64,000 nt of DNA, taken from NCBI GenBank assembly GCA_023213395.1, contig CM041465.1:9672001-9736000 (forward strand), in the 5' to 3' direction. Origin of the DNA: Cycas panzhihuaensis. Taxonomy: Eukaryota; Cycadophyta. The notes below the pieces were generated by a model. The model ran no database searches. It was not told the origin of the DNA and saw only the letters and a program-made list of their open reading frames with translations. The translations under genes and the position numbers were made by a program. Below, in pieces: positions 11,640-22,859 of this stretch. Each line of letters starts with the position of its first letter. The first letter of the stretch is position 1.

Positions 11640-14480
11640 GTCTCCTTCTATAATAGTTTGCCTACTTTCTATTATGTAATTTTACTAAATTCAAAGTTCC
11701 ATTCTTTATAATATAATGGATTTCCTTATCCATGGTAGCTTTCCACTTTTCATTTTTATAATTATCCTCCTCAAAAGTCGAAAGCTCATCAACATAAAGT
11801 ACGTCAGTCATAAGTGTATAATTGACTAATTGTTACCTTATTTTAGATGAATATTTTCCTTCTATGACTTATGCATCATGTACTATCTAAGTGTACCATT
11901 TGGGTAACTTCTCCAATGTTGTAATTTGAATATCAACATCTTAGGCCTATAATGGTTGATCAACCTTTAAAGGCCTACTATGGTCAAGTGGAGTTGTTGA
12001 TAAAGATGGAGCTAAATAAGATAAAGAAATAATAGGCCTAGAGTATGAGCATGCTATAGAAGAATGAGAGGGATGGAAATCCTCTAAAACTTATTTACCT
12101 TTATCAAGAGGAAGATGGATGGATGTAGGTTCCATCCCCTTATTATCTTTAGCAAAGATTACATTTCTTGATACATGCATTTTCTTTGAAGTGGGATCTT
12201 AGACTCTATATGCTTTATTGTTAATAGAGTAACCAATGAAAATATATTTTAGAATTTTATTATCTAATTTCTTCATTTGCTATTGGGGAATATGCATATA
12301 TACAGTGCACCTAAAAGTAAACAAATGACTCATACTTAGATATTTTCTAGACCAAGCCTCATATAGCGTTATGTTGTGATTATAGTAGTAGGGCTTCTAT
12401 TGACAATATAAACTACCATATAAAATGCTTCTACCCAATGGGAAAGTGGAAGCCCCTTTACATATATCATGGTTTTAGCTTTGTTTGTCAATATCTTATT
12501 CATCCTCTCAGCTACTGTATTTTGTTGAGGTGTATATGAAGTAGTGAGTTACATTCTTATCCCATGATCTCTACAAAATTGGTTGAATACTCTTAAGGTA
12601 AATTCACCTCCATTGTTAGATTGTAATATTTTAATGGGAAAATCTACTTATTTGTCCATAATAAGTTTAAAATTTTAGAAATTTCCCAATACCTCAAATT
12701 TATGTTTAATGAAATATACCCAAACTTTGTGTGAAAAATCATTAATAAAAGTTATGTAATAAAGTGCTCCTTCAAGAGATGGTGTGGATATGGGTCCATA
12801 TAAATCAGTATATACCAACTACAAGAGTTATAATACATGTCATACCTTACCTTTAGGATAAGGCTTTTAATGTTGTTTCCCTATAATACAAGATTTACAA
12901 AGGCATTTATATGTAGAAATATTTAGAAGCCCATACACCATACTTTTATTAAATATCATTTTGATGTTGTCTAGTCTTAAGTGGCTTAGCCTGTTATGCC
13001 AAAGCTTCTCTTTGGTTAGTGACTATGAAATAAAATATATATAAGAAGTATGAAGTATAATGTTTGAGGTATCCAATTTGTAAAGGTCATAGTCTTCATG
13101 ACCAATGTAAACCACTTGATCATTCCTATCATTAATAGTACATTTCCTACCTTTAAATAAAACACTCATCTGTTACTCATCTAGTTGACTAATAGATAGT
13201 AGGCTCTTATGCATTGAAGATACTAAATAAGCATCATTAGTGGGAATTATTAAAGTAGGATGATCTAGTGAGTCGAAAGAGGTAATTTTGCCCACTCTAG
13301 ATATCTATATAGTCTCATTATTATCAAAGGTGATTATTTACCCTTTTCCTTATTTAACATCATAGAGCAAATCCTAATCATCAGTCATATGACATGATGC
13401 ACCTGAATTAATAATCCAAGTGCTATCACTATTTGTGATATAATAGGCACATAATAATTTATCTTCATCATCAATAAACTAATTAGTATGGTATTAATTA
13501 GCACGTTTAAATTCCTCCCTTTCTCTATAACCTCCTTGAAATCCATCTCGATTTGGTCTATGAGGGGGTTATTGCTACTACTATTATTTTCTCTACTATT
13601 ATTATTATTATGGCTAGTATTGTTATTATTGCTATATATCAAATTGATGTTTCTAGTACTTAGGTTAAATATGGCAGTTTTTACTACAATAATAGAAAAC
13701 GATATTATTGGATTTTGATATACCAATCTTAAGGTTCTGAAACTATATGTTAAATTTTGGTTTAGGACTTTTTTTGCCCTTATACTTGGCCATGAATTCT
13801 CCTGATATAGATGACTCACCTTGATAAGAGTAGATTTTCTCCTCTCATAGTAAAAGACTTTTAAGTTGATTACATGTCATTGTCCCAAGTATACCTCCTC
13901 GTGTAAATAAAGAAATGAAGTTATTATACTCCCTTGGTAATGCATGAATCATGGTAGTGATAAGGTCTTTATTTTAGGCTAGTTTCTCTAATATGGTCAG
14001 CTTATTATTGATCTTTTTGATGGAGGATAAGAATGCTATTATAGGTTCAACAAATCTCAAAGTAAACAATTTAGCTTTTGTCATTACAATACAAGTATCA
14101 TCATACCTTTTATATAATGCAATCAATGTATCCTAAACTTCTTTAGAAATAGAATCACATTAAATATTTTAATCAATAATAATATCCATAATCATATAAA
14201 GAAATGCTAAAGTTATTTCATCCTTAGCTTCCTGAGCATCAACCAAAGTCAGATTAGGATAAATGATTAGGTTTCTATCAGTTGGAATTTTAATAGGAAT
14301 AAGTTTGAGATTTTTCCTAAATATATAAGCCTAAAATTCATTCATAATCAATAATTTTTTTGGTTGTTTCTTCTACTCTTAAAAATTATCTTGCTCTATT
14401 AATTTGATGTTATTGATGTTAAGTATATTAATATATTCTAAAATGTTTAATTTATTTAAAAAATGGTATTGAAGCTATTA
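11640..14480 (-). pseudogene. Copia gag-pol of element H, decayed, RT core missing
   Basis: From 14480 downward: a UBN2-type gag (the stretch VWDTLIALYKRYDDT near 14130, then FISLFTRGGILGTM); a zinc-knuckle remnant FYYCSKNCHI (about 13700); an Asn-rich linker (13660-13540); protease and integrase remnants to about 12130; and the first part of reverse transcriptase (EKWKATMDKEIHYIIKNGTL, about 11740-11690). The sequence then reaches the 3' end without the catalytic RT motifs or RNase H, so roughly a kilobase of pol is absent. Stops and frameshifts are frequent. The assignment to copia is firm; the limits are approximate. Confidence 0.75.
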
Positions 14481-16272
14481 GATGACTTGGAGACTGAAGG
14501 CTTTTGTTGCTTAAGCCCCACCTTCTAACACACCAACAACTATAATCTTTCAAATAGATCCAATAATTATCTAAGTTAAAGCTAGAACAAGTAAGGTAGG
14601 GTTGATTTACATAGTCATACCATGCTTTCCTTAAAATTCATAGTTCTAAAATCACCTTTTTTGAATATATTTTTCTTCAAGATGATATTAATTATTGTGC
14701 ACTAATCATATAGTTAGTTAGTCCCCTAGGGAATGCACCAAAGTTGAGATATATAGGCAAGGCTTGAACCTTTTTTAGGCCTCTCCAACAAATATTTTAA
14801 GCAAATTTTCAAGGTTTAAGTTGATTAAAATAAATTGCTTAAGTATGATACTTCTACTACTACTTTACAAATGCTTAAAAAACTTGATAAAAAAGGCTTC
14901 AAAAAGAAGTTACTTAAGTGTTAAAAAGAACACTTTAAGTGTTTTACAAGAGCACTTATAAACTAAAAAGAGTACTAGGTACCAAATCAAGAAATGCTTG
15001 CTTACTTATTGTGCTTGAAGTGGGTTCATTTTTAAGTGAAAGAATAGCCACTAAATGCCCCTTTTAGTCATATGCACCAAGAGAACATACCACCAAGACA
15101 ATGTTAGGACTTTAAATATTCCTAACTCACTCCAAAATAAGTGATTTTATATTTTAGAAACAATGATATTTGGGCCCTTTTTTAATGGCCAAGGCAAAGA
15201 GGATACCATATAGGGAGCCTTAAAAACACCTTATACAATGTGAATTTGTCATTAAAAGTATAGAAATAATTAAAATCACTTATTTTTTTGAGTCAAAAAT
15301 AGACTTGCAATTTCTTTTATTCATTAATAAGATTAAAAAATAGAAAAGAAGGCTAAAATGGCTTGAAAGTGATTAAATGATATTAAAATCACTTAAATTA
15401 AAAACCTTTATAAAATAAAGGTTGTTTAAAAAGAGAGCATTCTATGTATATTCCTAATGATATAACCTAAATTTATATCAATATAGTTTAAAGATTATTT
15501 TTTTCAGTGAAAAAACTAAATTAGGTGGTCATGCAACTTCCACAAGCTTCGAGAACATTATATAAAATGTACAAGCATCCATTCCTCATGAAATTTTAAG
15601 GGTAATTTGATTTAGGCTAGAGGATGCTATATATGAAATTTGAACTTGTTTGATAGAGTAAAAAGGGAGATTAAGGCAGAGATGGCTTCCATTAAGCACA
15701 TGGATAGTAAGAGCTTGAGTAACAATCATAGGATGAAAGAGAGCTCTAGGTGTAATCTTAACACTTAGAATAAGTACAATCAAGTCATAATAAATGTATG
15801 AAACCTCAAAAAATATGAGAAATAAGATTTAATAAGTGAAAAAAGCTTATTTTCCTCTAGAAATTTACTCAGCACAATGTAGAAATCTACCGAATAGTAG
15901 GTATAACTACTAAGTATAACTAGTGAGTAGAATACACTATGTGAGGTAGGATTTGATGCTAGTACAGGAGAATCATAGGGTAAACCTATAGATTTACTGA
16001 TAAAGACCCTATAAAATAATTGTTTAATGTAAAAAATAGAGAAAACTAGTGATATTTAATGTGATTTCTTTATTATAAATACGAAATAAACCTTAAAAAA
16101 ATAAAAAATTAGTTCTAGTAATTTTCAACCTATAAATGTTTGAAAAATACTGAAATAACTATAAAAAATAAACTAAAGTATGCTTGGATCACCTTCGAAG
16201 AGTGAAGGTCATCACCAGGGGTTTGGTGCTTCTCTCTCAAGATTGAAAATAATAGATGCTTCTCTCCAAGTA
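14481..16272 (-). other. Leader of element H
   Basis: AT-rich stretch between primer-binding site and gag. No coding frame of note; only runs such as the direct tripling of AAGTGTT/CTTAAGT-like words near 14870-14990. I see no other structure. Confidence 0.5.
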
Positions 16273-16284
16273 GCTATGATACTA
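16273..16284 (-). promoter_or_regulatory. Primer-binding site of element H
   Basis: Minus strand TAGTATCATAGC, a decayed version of TGGTATCAGAGC (initiator-methionine tRNA), two bases inside the LTR end. Confidence 0.65.
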
Positions 16285-16286
16285 AA

Positions 16287-16579
16287 TGTAAGTTAAGCAT
16301 TTAACTGTAACATGAAATGATGATGAAACATAGGCTAGGATTTGTTAGAGAGGGAGTGTGTTAAGAGAATAAGATGTTTAGAAAATAAGCAACTAATAAA
16401 GCATAAACTCAAGAATATAAAAACCATAATATATGGAGGAGTAGGAATTTAACCTCACTCTAAATAAATAAGATTACCTTGTATTCAAATAAGTATCATA
16501 ATAATATAATACCTTATTCTTTTGATTTTTATGAGAAATGGTCCCAATATATAGACAAGGAAGAGGAACCTTAGGGGGT
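16287..16579 (-). repeat. 5' LTR of element H, truncated
   Basis: Matches the first ~290 bp of 10948-11469. It stops at TTAGGGGGT where the LTR of G begins, showing that G inserted into it. Confidence 0.78.
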
Positions 16580-16922
16580 TGATATGGTTCCTCCTAGTAT
16601 TTCTTCACACCTAAATAGAAAATAGAAAAGTAGAACATAAAAAGAGCATGAATGAACACTAAAATAAATACCAAAATATTACATTAAATAGGTGACAAGA
16701 ATTTCACATTTTGGACTAATCTTCTTTTATATCTAGATGGCCTTAAATAGGCAAAATAGTCATTTAGTTAATGAATCCTATTGAAGAGGTATTTAGTCTT
16801 TATTTTCATTGGTGGCCCCAAGGGCTAGTGTATATATTTTAATGGTCAACATTAACATCCACTTCTTATAAATAAGGAGTATATTCATAAGAGTTTTATT
16901 AACAATTAGAAATGATGTAACA
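16580..16922 (-). repeat. 3' LTR of gypsy element G (343 bp)
   Basis: Starts on the minus strand with TGTTACATCA after the polypurine tract and ends GGAACCATATCA at the junction with H. There is no second copy in the window, so the outer limit rests on the TG/CA ends and the H junction. Confidence 0.65.
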
Positions 16923-16936
16923 AATCCCCTCCCTTA
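16923..16936 (-). promoter_or_regulatory. Polypurine tract of element G
   Basis: Minus strand AAGGGAGGGGATTT, abutting the LTR start TGTTACATC. Confidence 0.75.
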
Positions 16937-16949
16937 AGATATTAAGTCC

Positions 16950-17527
16950 CCATAGCATAATAGATGTGGATGTTTCTTGACAAATTTATCTAGCTCCCAT
17001 GTCACTTCCTTAGGTCCTTACTAGTCCATTACACAAAATGTTCAAAAATGGTCTTCTTTTAGAGACAGGAGTGTCTAATTTCCAAAATACAGTCTAGGAG
17101 AATAATGAGGAGTTACTCTTCAGTGAGGATTGGAAGAGTGGTTTGTGGTATTATGGACTTTGAAAGGAGCCTTTTAAGGCATGACACATGGAATACATTA
17201 TTGATCTTCATATCATAAGGAAGTTCACAAGTATAAGCAACTTCACTAATACATTGGCTAAACTTGTAGGGACCATAGTATCAAGGATTAAGTTTATGGT
17301 TTTTGCTATAGTGGGGTGACTGTTACTTATATAGTTGGAGGTAAACAAAGACCATATCACCAATAAAAAAGGTTCAATCAAAGTGGTGGTAGTCAACAAG
17401 TTGCTTCATATGATTCTAAGCCATTGCTAAGATTTATTTAAGGGTATTTAAGATTCTGTCAATGTCTTACAATTTTTGTTGTATTGAGGCTATATGTAAG
17501 GTAGTGGCCATTGTATGATGGAAAGGT
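16950..17527 (-). pseudogene. Gypsy integrase C-terminus plus degenerate chromodomain (element G)
   Basis: Minus-strand reading gives GDMVFVYLQLYK, then the GPY/F module (YYGPYKFSQCISEVAYTCEL) and NNVFHVSCLKR, the usual C-terminal integrase layout of plant chromoviruses. It is followed by a tail (FEHFVxWTSKDLRKxHGS, x marking stops) that aligns in order with the V-x-W-...-D-A-T-W-E part of a chromodomain. The chromodomain aromatic cage is degraded. The product would have directed integration to heterochromatin; it is now inactive. Residues 17348-17527 are repeated at 20641-20819. Confidence 0.7.
17348..17527. repeat. Left copy of 180-bp duplication flanking element C
   Basis: Begins AAGACCATATCACC and ends GATGGAAAGGT exactly at the first base of C's 5' LTR. 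The second copy (20641-20819) starts exactly after C's 3' LTR. The two differ at about ten positions, mostly transitions. It is part of G's integrase frame (AQNRMKQLVDYHHFD region). Confidence 0.92.
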
Positions 17528-17750
17528 TGTTGGAATATTAATGCACATTTATTTTATCCCACATGCAAGTGGATCCTACTCTCTCCATCATGTCATATAT
17601 TATAAATACATACTGTGTATCATATATTATAAGATGTTATAATGATGTTTTATTAATACAATGGAGATACCTTAAGGGTACTGTTCGATCCTATGGAGGT
17701 GTGTTTTATTCTGTCTATGAATATCTTATTACAGGGTCTATTTTTCAACA
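17528..17750 (+). repeat. 5' LTR of element C (223 bp)
   Basis: TGTTGGAATATTAATG ... TTTTTCAACA. About 90% identical by eye to 20416-20640, with differences mainly transitions. TATATTATAAATAC near 17601 is a TATA-box candidate. Confidence 0.92.
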
Positions 17751-17762
17751 TGGTATTAGAGC
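17751..17762 (+). promoter_or_regulatory. Primer-binding site of element C
   Basis: TGGTATTAGAGC immediately after the LTR; one transition from the initiator-methionine tRNA complement TGGTATCAGAGC. Confidence 0.9.
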
Positions 17763-19252
17763 ACCCAGGTTAAGAGAGGTGTTTTGTTCGGTATTAAAGC
17801 GGTGTTTTGGAAGGTGCCATCAAGGGTTGAAAACATATTCGAGAGAATAAACGTTGAAATTTCTAAAAAGTAATGGCAAAATTAAGATGAAATAGCTCAT
17901 TCTATAAAATTTGAGTGGTCACACTATAGATTTTAGGGTGAAAGTGTGAAAATTTTAATAGAATTAATTTTGGCCTGCTTTTCTTCCATCACCATATTTT
18001 TGGGATAGATCTACAACCTCAACTTCAAACAGCTATAACTTTAGCTATAGGTATCTAAATGACCTCAAATATTTTTTGATTCTATGCATTTTTTAATTTA
18101 TTTTCTAATGGAAGTGGTTTGAGGTTCATCAAAGTTTAGAATAAAAAGTTATTAGCAGTTTATTAGAAGGTACTATTATAATCCCTAGAAACCCTAATTA
18201 TGAAATTCTTAAAAGGGGCATAACTTTTGATCTAGATATCAGAATTTAATTTTGTATGAATCGTTGGAATCTATTTCAAACGCCATCATTTCTATCCATA
18301 TTTTATGTATTTTTGAGCAATATGGTTTTTAGAAATAAGTTTTATAGGAATTTAAGGGTTTCATATTGATATGGTGACATGAATGAGGCAATGGTAATGA
18401 GGTGATATAAGTGTTTTACACTCTTAATTGGTGAAAACGTAGTGACACTTGGCATTGGCATAGTGCTATCTTGCATGTGATTTACATAAGTTGGGTAATG
18501 TTGCAATATGAAGTAACTTTGTGATATCACGATGCTTGTGAGTGTCTTTGAATACCTAACTCGTTAGTGATATAAGGCATGGTTGTGACAATGAGACATG
18601 TATATGGTGAAATAAGGAAGTTGGCGATGTTAGTTTTAGTGTTCTATGATATTTTCTTGTATGAGAGAACTATTATGATGATGACATAATGTGATGATGA
18701 AACGATGGTACATATGTTTGCATGAATGAGTTAGATGGCATATGACAATTAAGTACTCTATGGAATGTGATTTATGTGAAGGGGCTTTATGGGCTTGATA
18801 AGGCAAACTTAAGGGAAAGGAAAATGGTGAATTGAGACAATGAGGTGCTTGTTACATGTGAGGTTACTGGCATGTTTTAAGGATGAAATTAGGCATGTTT
18901 GATGATGTGTTTATTAATTGACTGAATGGGAAAAGAAGGATGAATTAAGTTGTAGGGAAGCAAACTTTGTTGAGTGGTGTCGTGGCATGAGTTATATTTT
19001 GGGCAATTAAGTGAAGTATGTGACTTAGCAATTTAATGGTGACATATGGCATACATTGATTTGGTGAAGTGAATGTTTAGATTCTATGTGACTGATTATG
19101 AGAAATGGACAAGGTGATGATGTGATCAGTGATGTGAGGGACATAAGACATGAGGAAGTTTGTTGAGATTAACTAATGGGCATATTACCAATGTTAGGTG
19201 AGCTTGTTGATTAAAAAAGGGGGCACATTATTTGAAAATGGCATTTACAATC
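17763..19252 (+). other. Leader of element C, cytosine-poor
   Basis: Non-coding. From about 18360 to 19200 the plus strand is rich in G, A and T but poor in C (about 1-5 C per 60 bases on the lines I counted), with recurring words such as GTGATAT, GGCAT and GATGATG. It probably acts as packaging leader RNA; the strand bias is unexplained. Confidence 0.55.
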
Positions 19253-20392
19253 ATGGAAGATAATGATGTAGTTATGTATATTCATGAAACAAATGAATAT
19301 TACTTAAATGATTCATTTCTTCCAATACCTAAGTGTAATGGTAAAGACTACTTATTTTGGACAATTAAAATGAGATGTTTATTCATAGCTAGAGGTTTGT
19401 TGAAGATTGTTATTGATGAATATGATATCCCTAAGGATGAAGAAGAAAAGGAAATGCTTGAGAAGAAAGACAAAAAGATATTCATTATGATTCGTGCTGC
19501 ATTCAATAAGGTTGATCTTCCTTCCAAATACCATTTTGTCATTCCTATGATTCTACATGCAAGTACTGCTAAAGAAGCTTAGGATTTTCTAAGGGAAGTA
19601 TTTGAACAAACTCCTGAAGAGACACAACAAATGATTAAAAAGGAAATTAAGGCTAGTTATGGTTATGGTATAGATATAATGGATGAAGAAAATATCATCA
19701 ACACTAATGAAATGACATGTTAAGATGAAGAATATATGAGTACTAATAAAATTTCTGCTGAATGTAAAGAAACAATGGTTGAATGTATTGATGAGACTGC
19801 AACTACTGATGAAGACATTGAAAGTGATGAGTTGATAAAGGTTTATATAGATGACACCATGATTTTAAGAGAAATTAAATATAAATTTAATGGTCCTATA
19901 AAGGATGAGTCTTATGTTGATGATATTCCTACTTTAAGTATTGAATCAAGTTTGAATGATGTTCTTACTTTAGGCATTGATTCAATTTCAAAAAGTATGC
20001 AAGTTGATCAAGATTTTGCTCCAAAGGTTGAAGAAATCATCGTTGAATATGGTGATCAAGAACTTATACAGGATAATAATAACAAGCAAGTTATGTTTGA
20101 AGAAGGTTACTTACAGGATCTTCATCAAAATCAGACTAGACCAACCACAATGAAGAATCAGGATTTGCATTTGCTAGAGTTGTTACATCAACATCATCAC
20201 TATAGGATTGAAGATGGAAATCAAGCTAAGGACATCATTTTACAAAGGCATCAGTATAGAATTAGAGATGAAAATCAACATGAAGACATCAGTTTACAAC
20301 AAAGACATCACTACAAAATTGAAGATAAGGATCAAGTTGAAGACATCATCTTCAAGACATTTTCAAGAACAAAGCATTATAAATATAAATGA
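19253..20392 (+). pseudogene. Gag of element C, two nonsense codons
   Basis: ATG at 19253 (MEDNDVVMYIHE), chosen because copy C2 starts at the same codon. The N-terminal part has the copia gag signature (FLPIPKCNGKDYLFWTIKMR, compare F-x-G-x-N/D-Y-x-x-W), then an acidic/lysine stretch and the UBN2-like KEA(W)DFLREVFEQTPEE. One reading frame runs to the stop at 20392. It is broken by TAG (about 19580, where C2 has Trp) and by TAA (about 19722), both of the kind made by C-to-T or G-to-A change. There is no zinc knuckle. The C-terminus has about three repeats of a 17-20-residue unit, (R)HxYxIEDxNQxxDI. It presumably forms particles together with a partner's enzymes; that is inference from the family. 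Confidence 0.85.
20180..20355 (+). repeat. Three-unit coding repeat at the gag C-terminus of C
   Basis: Units of roughly 54-60 bp, each containing GAAGATnnnnATCAAG-like sequence and ACATCAnnnTnCAA. All keep the reading frame. The same array occurs in C2 (about 36240-36420 on the minus strand), so it predates both insertions. Confidence 0.75.
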
Positions 20393-20406
20393 CCCAAATG
20401 TGCATT

Positions 20407-20415
20407 AAGGGGGAG
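20407..20415 (+). promoter_or_regulatory. Polypurine tract of element C
   Basis: AAGGGGGAG directly before the 3' LTR. Confidence 0.85.
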
Positions 20416-20640
20416 TGTTGGAATATTAATGTACATTTGTTTTGTCCCACATACAAGTGGATCCCACTCTCTCCATCATGTCATATATTATAAACACACA
20501 CATAGTGTATCATATATTGTAAGATGTTGTAATTATATTTTGTTAATACAATGGAGGTACCTTAAGGGTACCGTTTGATCCTGTGGAGGTGTGTTTTGTT
20601 CTATTTACGAATATCTTATTGCAGGGTCTATTTTCTAACA
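20416..20640 (+). repeat. 3' LTR of element C (225 bp)
   Basis: TGTTGGAATATTAATG ... TTTTCTAACA; partner of 17528-17750. Confidence 0.92.
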
Positions 20641-20819
20641 AAGACCATATCACCAATATAGAGGTTCGATCAAAGTGGTGGTAGTCAACAAGTTGCTTCA
20701 TACGATTCTGAGCCATTGCTAAGATTTATTTAAGGGTATTTAAGATTTTATCCATGTCTTACAATTTTTATTGTATTGAGGCTATATGTAAGGTAGTGGC
20801 CATTATATGATGGAAAGGT
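20641..20819. repeat. Right copy of 180-bp duplication flanking element C
   Basis: Begins at the first base after C and repeats 17348-17527 in full, ending GATGGAAAGGT. Element G then continues with new sequence. Confidence 0.92.
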
Positions 20820-22442
20820 GGGGGATAATTATATAGGGCTATGAAGGGGGGCATGGTAATTATAGAGTGGTGTAAGGAGTTATACTAATATTCTATTAGA
20901 GATAACTAAGAGGTCTATAACTTTTAGTGTTCTATGACAAAATAATAGAGATGTGTCTCTAAAGTTTGATTAAGGACCTTAGATTACCTATCTATTTAAT
21001 GATGATAAGAGGAACTCATATTAAAAGAGGTGCTAACAGCATGGAAGAGTTCTTACCAAAAAGAAGGCATGAATTTAGGGTCCTGATCTAAAATTATGGC
21101 GAATGGAAATTTATGGAGATAAAAAATAAATTGGATATATAGGTCAATCAGGTCAGGGTTTAGTAGGATATGTGAATTAGTAGAAAGTATGAATATTTTA
21201 TTAGCGAATCAATGACTACCCAAATGGATTCATTTCTAATAGAGGATATAAGGCTTGTGATGAAATCCATGGTAATATCTTACCATTTACCTTAGAGAGT
21301 TTGAAGGGATTAGAGGAATCTAGACTGAGCCTTCATGTTCATTTTATTACATTTATAGATGTCATACTATACTATGAAAGTCAATATATATGATTTCATT
21401 TAAGGCTAATAAAAGTTATATCATATGGGATGATAGGTTTTATCAAAACCTAAGTGACCTCCTAAGGGGGTGGTGTGGTACTCAATTAAGATATCAAGAA
21501 TGAAGGAAATGGTGGATGGATAAATATTTAATTTTTGTAGAGAAGATGGATGTTGTGCAAGGTCTAATCCTTTTGATACTAAATTTTTAGGACCACTTAG
21601 CAAAATCTGGTTAGGATTGATTATCTTATACTAATTATTATAGCCATATAGGTTAGGGGATAGAGATGGCTTATAATATATGGCAGGATGGGTTTGAAGG
21701 TAAGTAGGAGAGAACATCAACTATGATATTTTCTTTGCCCTTTTTATAAGATATGGTGAAGTCAAACACTTGTAGGTAATCAATCTATTTTGCTTGTTCC
21801 TAAAAAAGGATTAGCTAATCAAGGAGGTGGTGAAGACTATGGTGATCAGTAAATAGTGAATTTGGATTTGAGTAAATACTAATGGCATTTATCAACTACA
21901 TAGAGGATGTCCTTCATCTCCTTTTAGTAAGTTGAAAGTCAGCATACATGATCTTTAAGTTTTTAACTTTTGAAGGTAATTAGATGGAAATTCTGCATGA
22001 AGATAGCTCCCAAGCCTATTATTAAGGCATCATATTTAAGTTGGAATGGTTGTGAAAAGTCTAAGGTGATTAATATTGGGCTGGTAAACATGAGTAATTT
22101 TAGATAGTTGAATATATCCTTGGCATTAGAGGACCACTAAAAAGAGTCCTTACAAAGCAAATTAGTTAAGAGGGCAATAATAAAAGCATAATTTTTGATG
22201 AATCGATGATAGAAGCCCGCGAGTCTAAGGAAATCTTGTAATTAACTGAGACTCTTTAGGGTGGGTAGTAATTGAAATTTTATCATGGTCTACCTAGACT
22301 CCTTCAACTGAGATGATATGGCCCAAATACTAGAGTTTAATCTTTCCAAACTTACACTTAGTTAGTTTGGTATAGAGTTTATATTAGAAGAGAATCTAAA
22401 GGGTAATTTCCAAATGTTGTAAATAATCAGATATGTAGGAAT
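20820..22442 (-). pseudogene. Gypsy pol of element G: integrase core, RNase H, end of RT
   Basis: In minus-strand order: RT/RNase H junction (AFIIALL... PFQLKYDALIIGLGAIFMQ, near 22190-21990, the D-A-S-x-x-G-x-G-A site reading DALIIGLGA); RNase H to about 21700; integrase HHCC finger (H-x6-GGHLGFDKTY, about 21500-21440); integrase core with the first Asp (MDFITSLISS, about 21265) and second Asp (IILDQDPKF, about 21095). The third catalytic residue has changed: the expected T/S-E in the Q-x-D-G-Q-T/S-E motif reads S-K (about 20965), a GAG-to-AAG change. There are many stops. The order is that of Ty3/gypsy, and the frame is interrupted by C and its flanking duplication. Confidence 0.83.
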
Positions 22443-22841
22443 TCAGAAAATAACTATAGGATCTAAATACTATGTGCAACCATCAACAAAACATTATAAG
22501 ATTATTGAAATATTGAAATATATAGGTATAAATAAGCAAATGAAAACAAATCAAATAGACAAATATTCATGGGAAAATTTGTTACACCGTGAGGCTCAAA
22601 TCTGGTAGAGCTCCTATATTACTAATCTCTCAATATACAAATGAGATGAGTGGGCCTTAATTTATAAGTGTACCACTAAGGTTTATATCAATATTATTGG
22701 TTGACTTATTGGCCCAAATGGCATACCTAACATATTTATACATTATGATTAAATTACAAATGGGGGTCACCTATAGTACATAAATATACATATGTACATA
22801 TGTATTACATGGTAATGAAGGTGACATTATAAGTTTTAACA
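22443..22841 (-). repeat. 3' LTR of element B (399 bp)
   Basis: Matches 35803-35961 over its first 160 bp (shared block CAAATAGACAAATATTCAT). On the minus strand it starts TGTTAAAACTT after the polypurine tract; the terminal TG at 22443 has decayed to TC. Confidence 0.82.
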
Positions 22842-22852
22842 CCCTCCTTTAA
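22842..22852 (-). promoter_or_regulatory. Polypurine tract of element B
   Basis: Minus strand TTAAAGGAGGG before the LTR start TGTTAAAAC. Confidence 0.78.
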
Positions 22853-22859
22853 TGGTAGC

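Larger units (their letters stand above)
10948..16579 (-). mobile_element. Element H: Ty1/copia with deleted RT/RNase H
   Basis: Minus-strand copia element with a 3' LTR (10948-11469), polypurine tract, pol and gag remnants, primer-binding site (16273-16284) and a 5' LTR cut off at 16579 by the LTR of gypsy element G. The internal order is intact, except that pol jumps from the start of reverse transcriptase almost directly to the 3' end. It is a non-autonomous deletion derivative, or was deleted after insertion. Confidence 0.82.
17528..20640 (+). mobile_element. Element C: non-autonomous gag-only LTR retrotransposon (TR-GAG type)
   Basis: Complete 3.1-kb element: two LTRs of 223 and 225 bp, primer-binding site, leader of about 1.5 kb, a single gag frame, and polypurine tract. 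No protease, integrase or RT frame is present. Known gag-only plant elements (TR-GAG) have this layout and depend on enzymes of other copia elements. A second, minus-strand copy (C2, 35962-about 38220) confirms that it is a family and not a chance deletion. It is flanked by a 180-bp direct duplication instead of a 5-bp one. Confidence 0.9.
16580..22442 (-). mobile_element. Element G: Ty3/gypsy, chromovirus type, 5' part displaced
   Basis: Minus-strand gypsy element: 3' LTR (16580-16922), polypurine tract, integrase C-terminus with chromodomain-like tail, integrase core, RNase H and the end of reverse transcriptase. It is split by element C (17528-20640), and its 5' portion is cut off at 22442 by the LTR of copia B. 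The missing part (front of RT, protease, gag, 5' LTR) was not found on the far side of B within this window. Confidence 0.8.

Noticed and set aside
13488-13718. Leu-rich 76-codon plus-strand frame, membrane-like
   Set aside because: Antisense of the Asn-rich linker (AAT/AAC runs) in the gag of element H.
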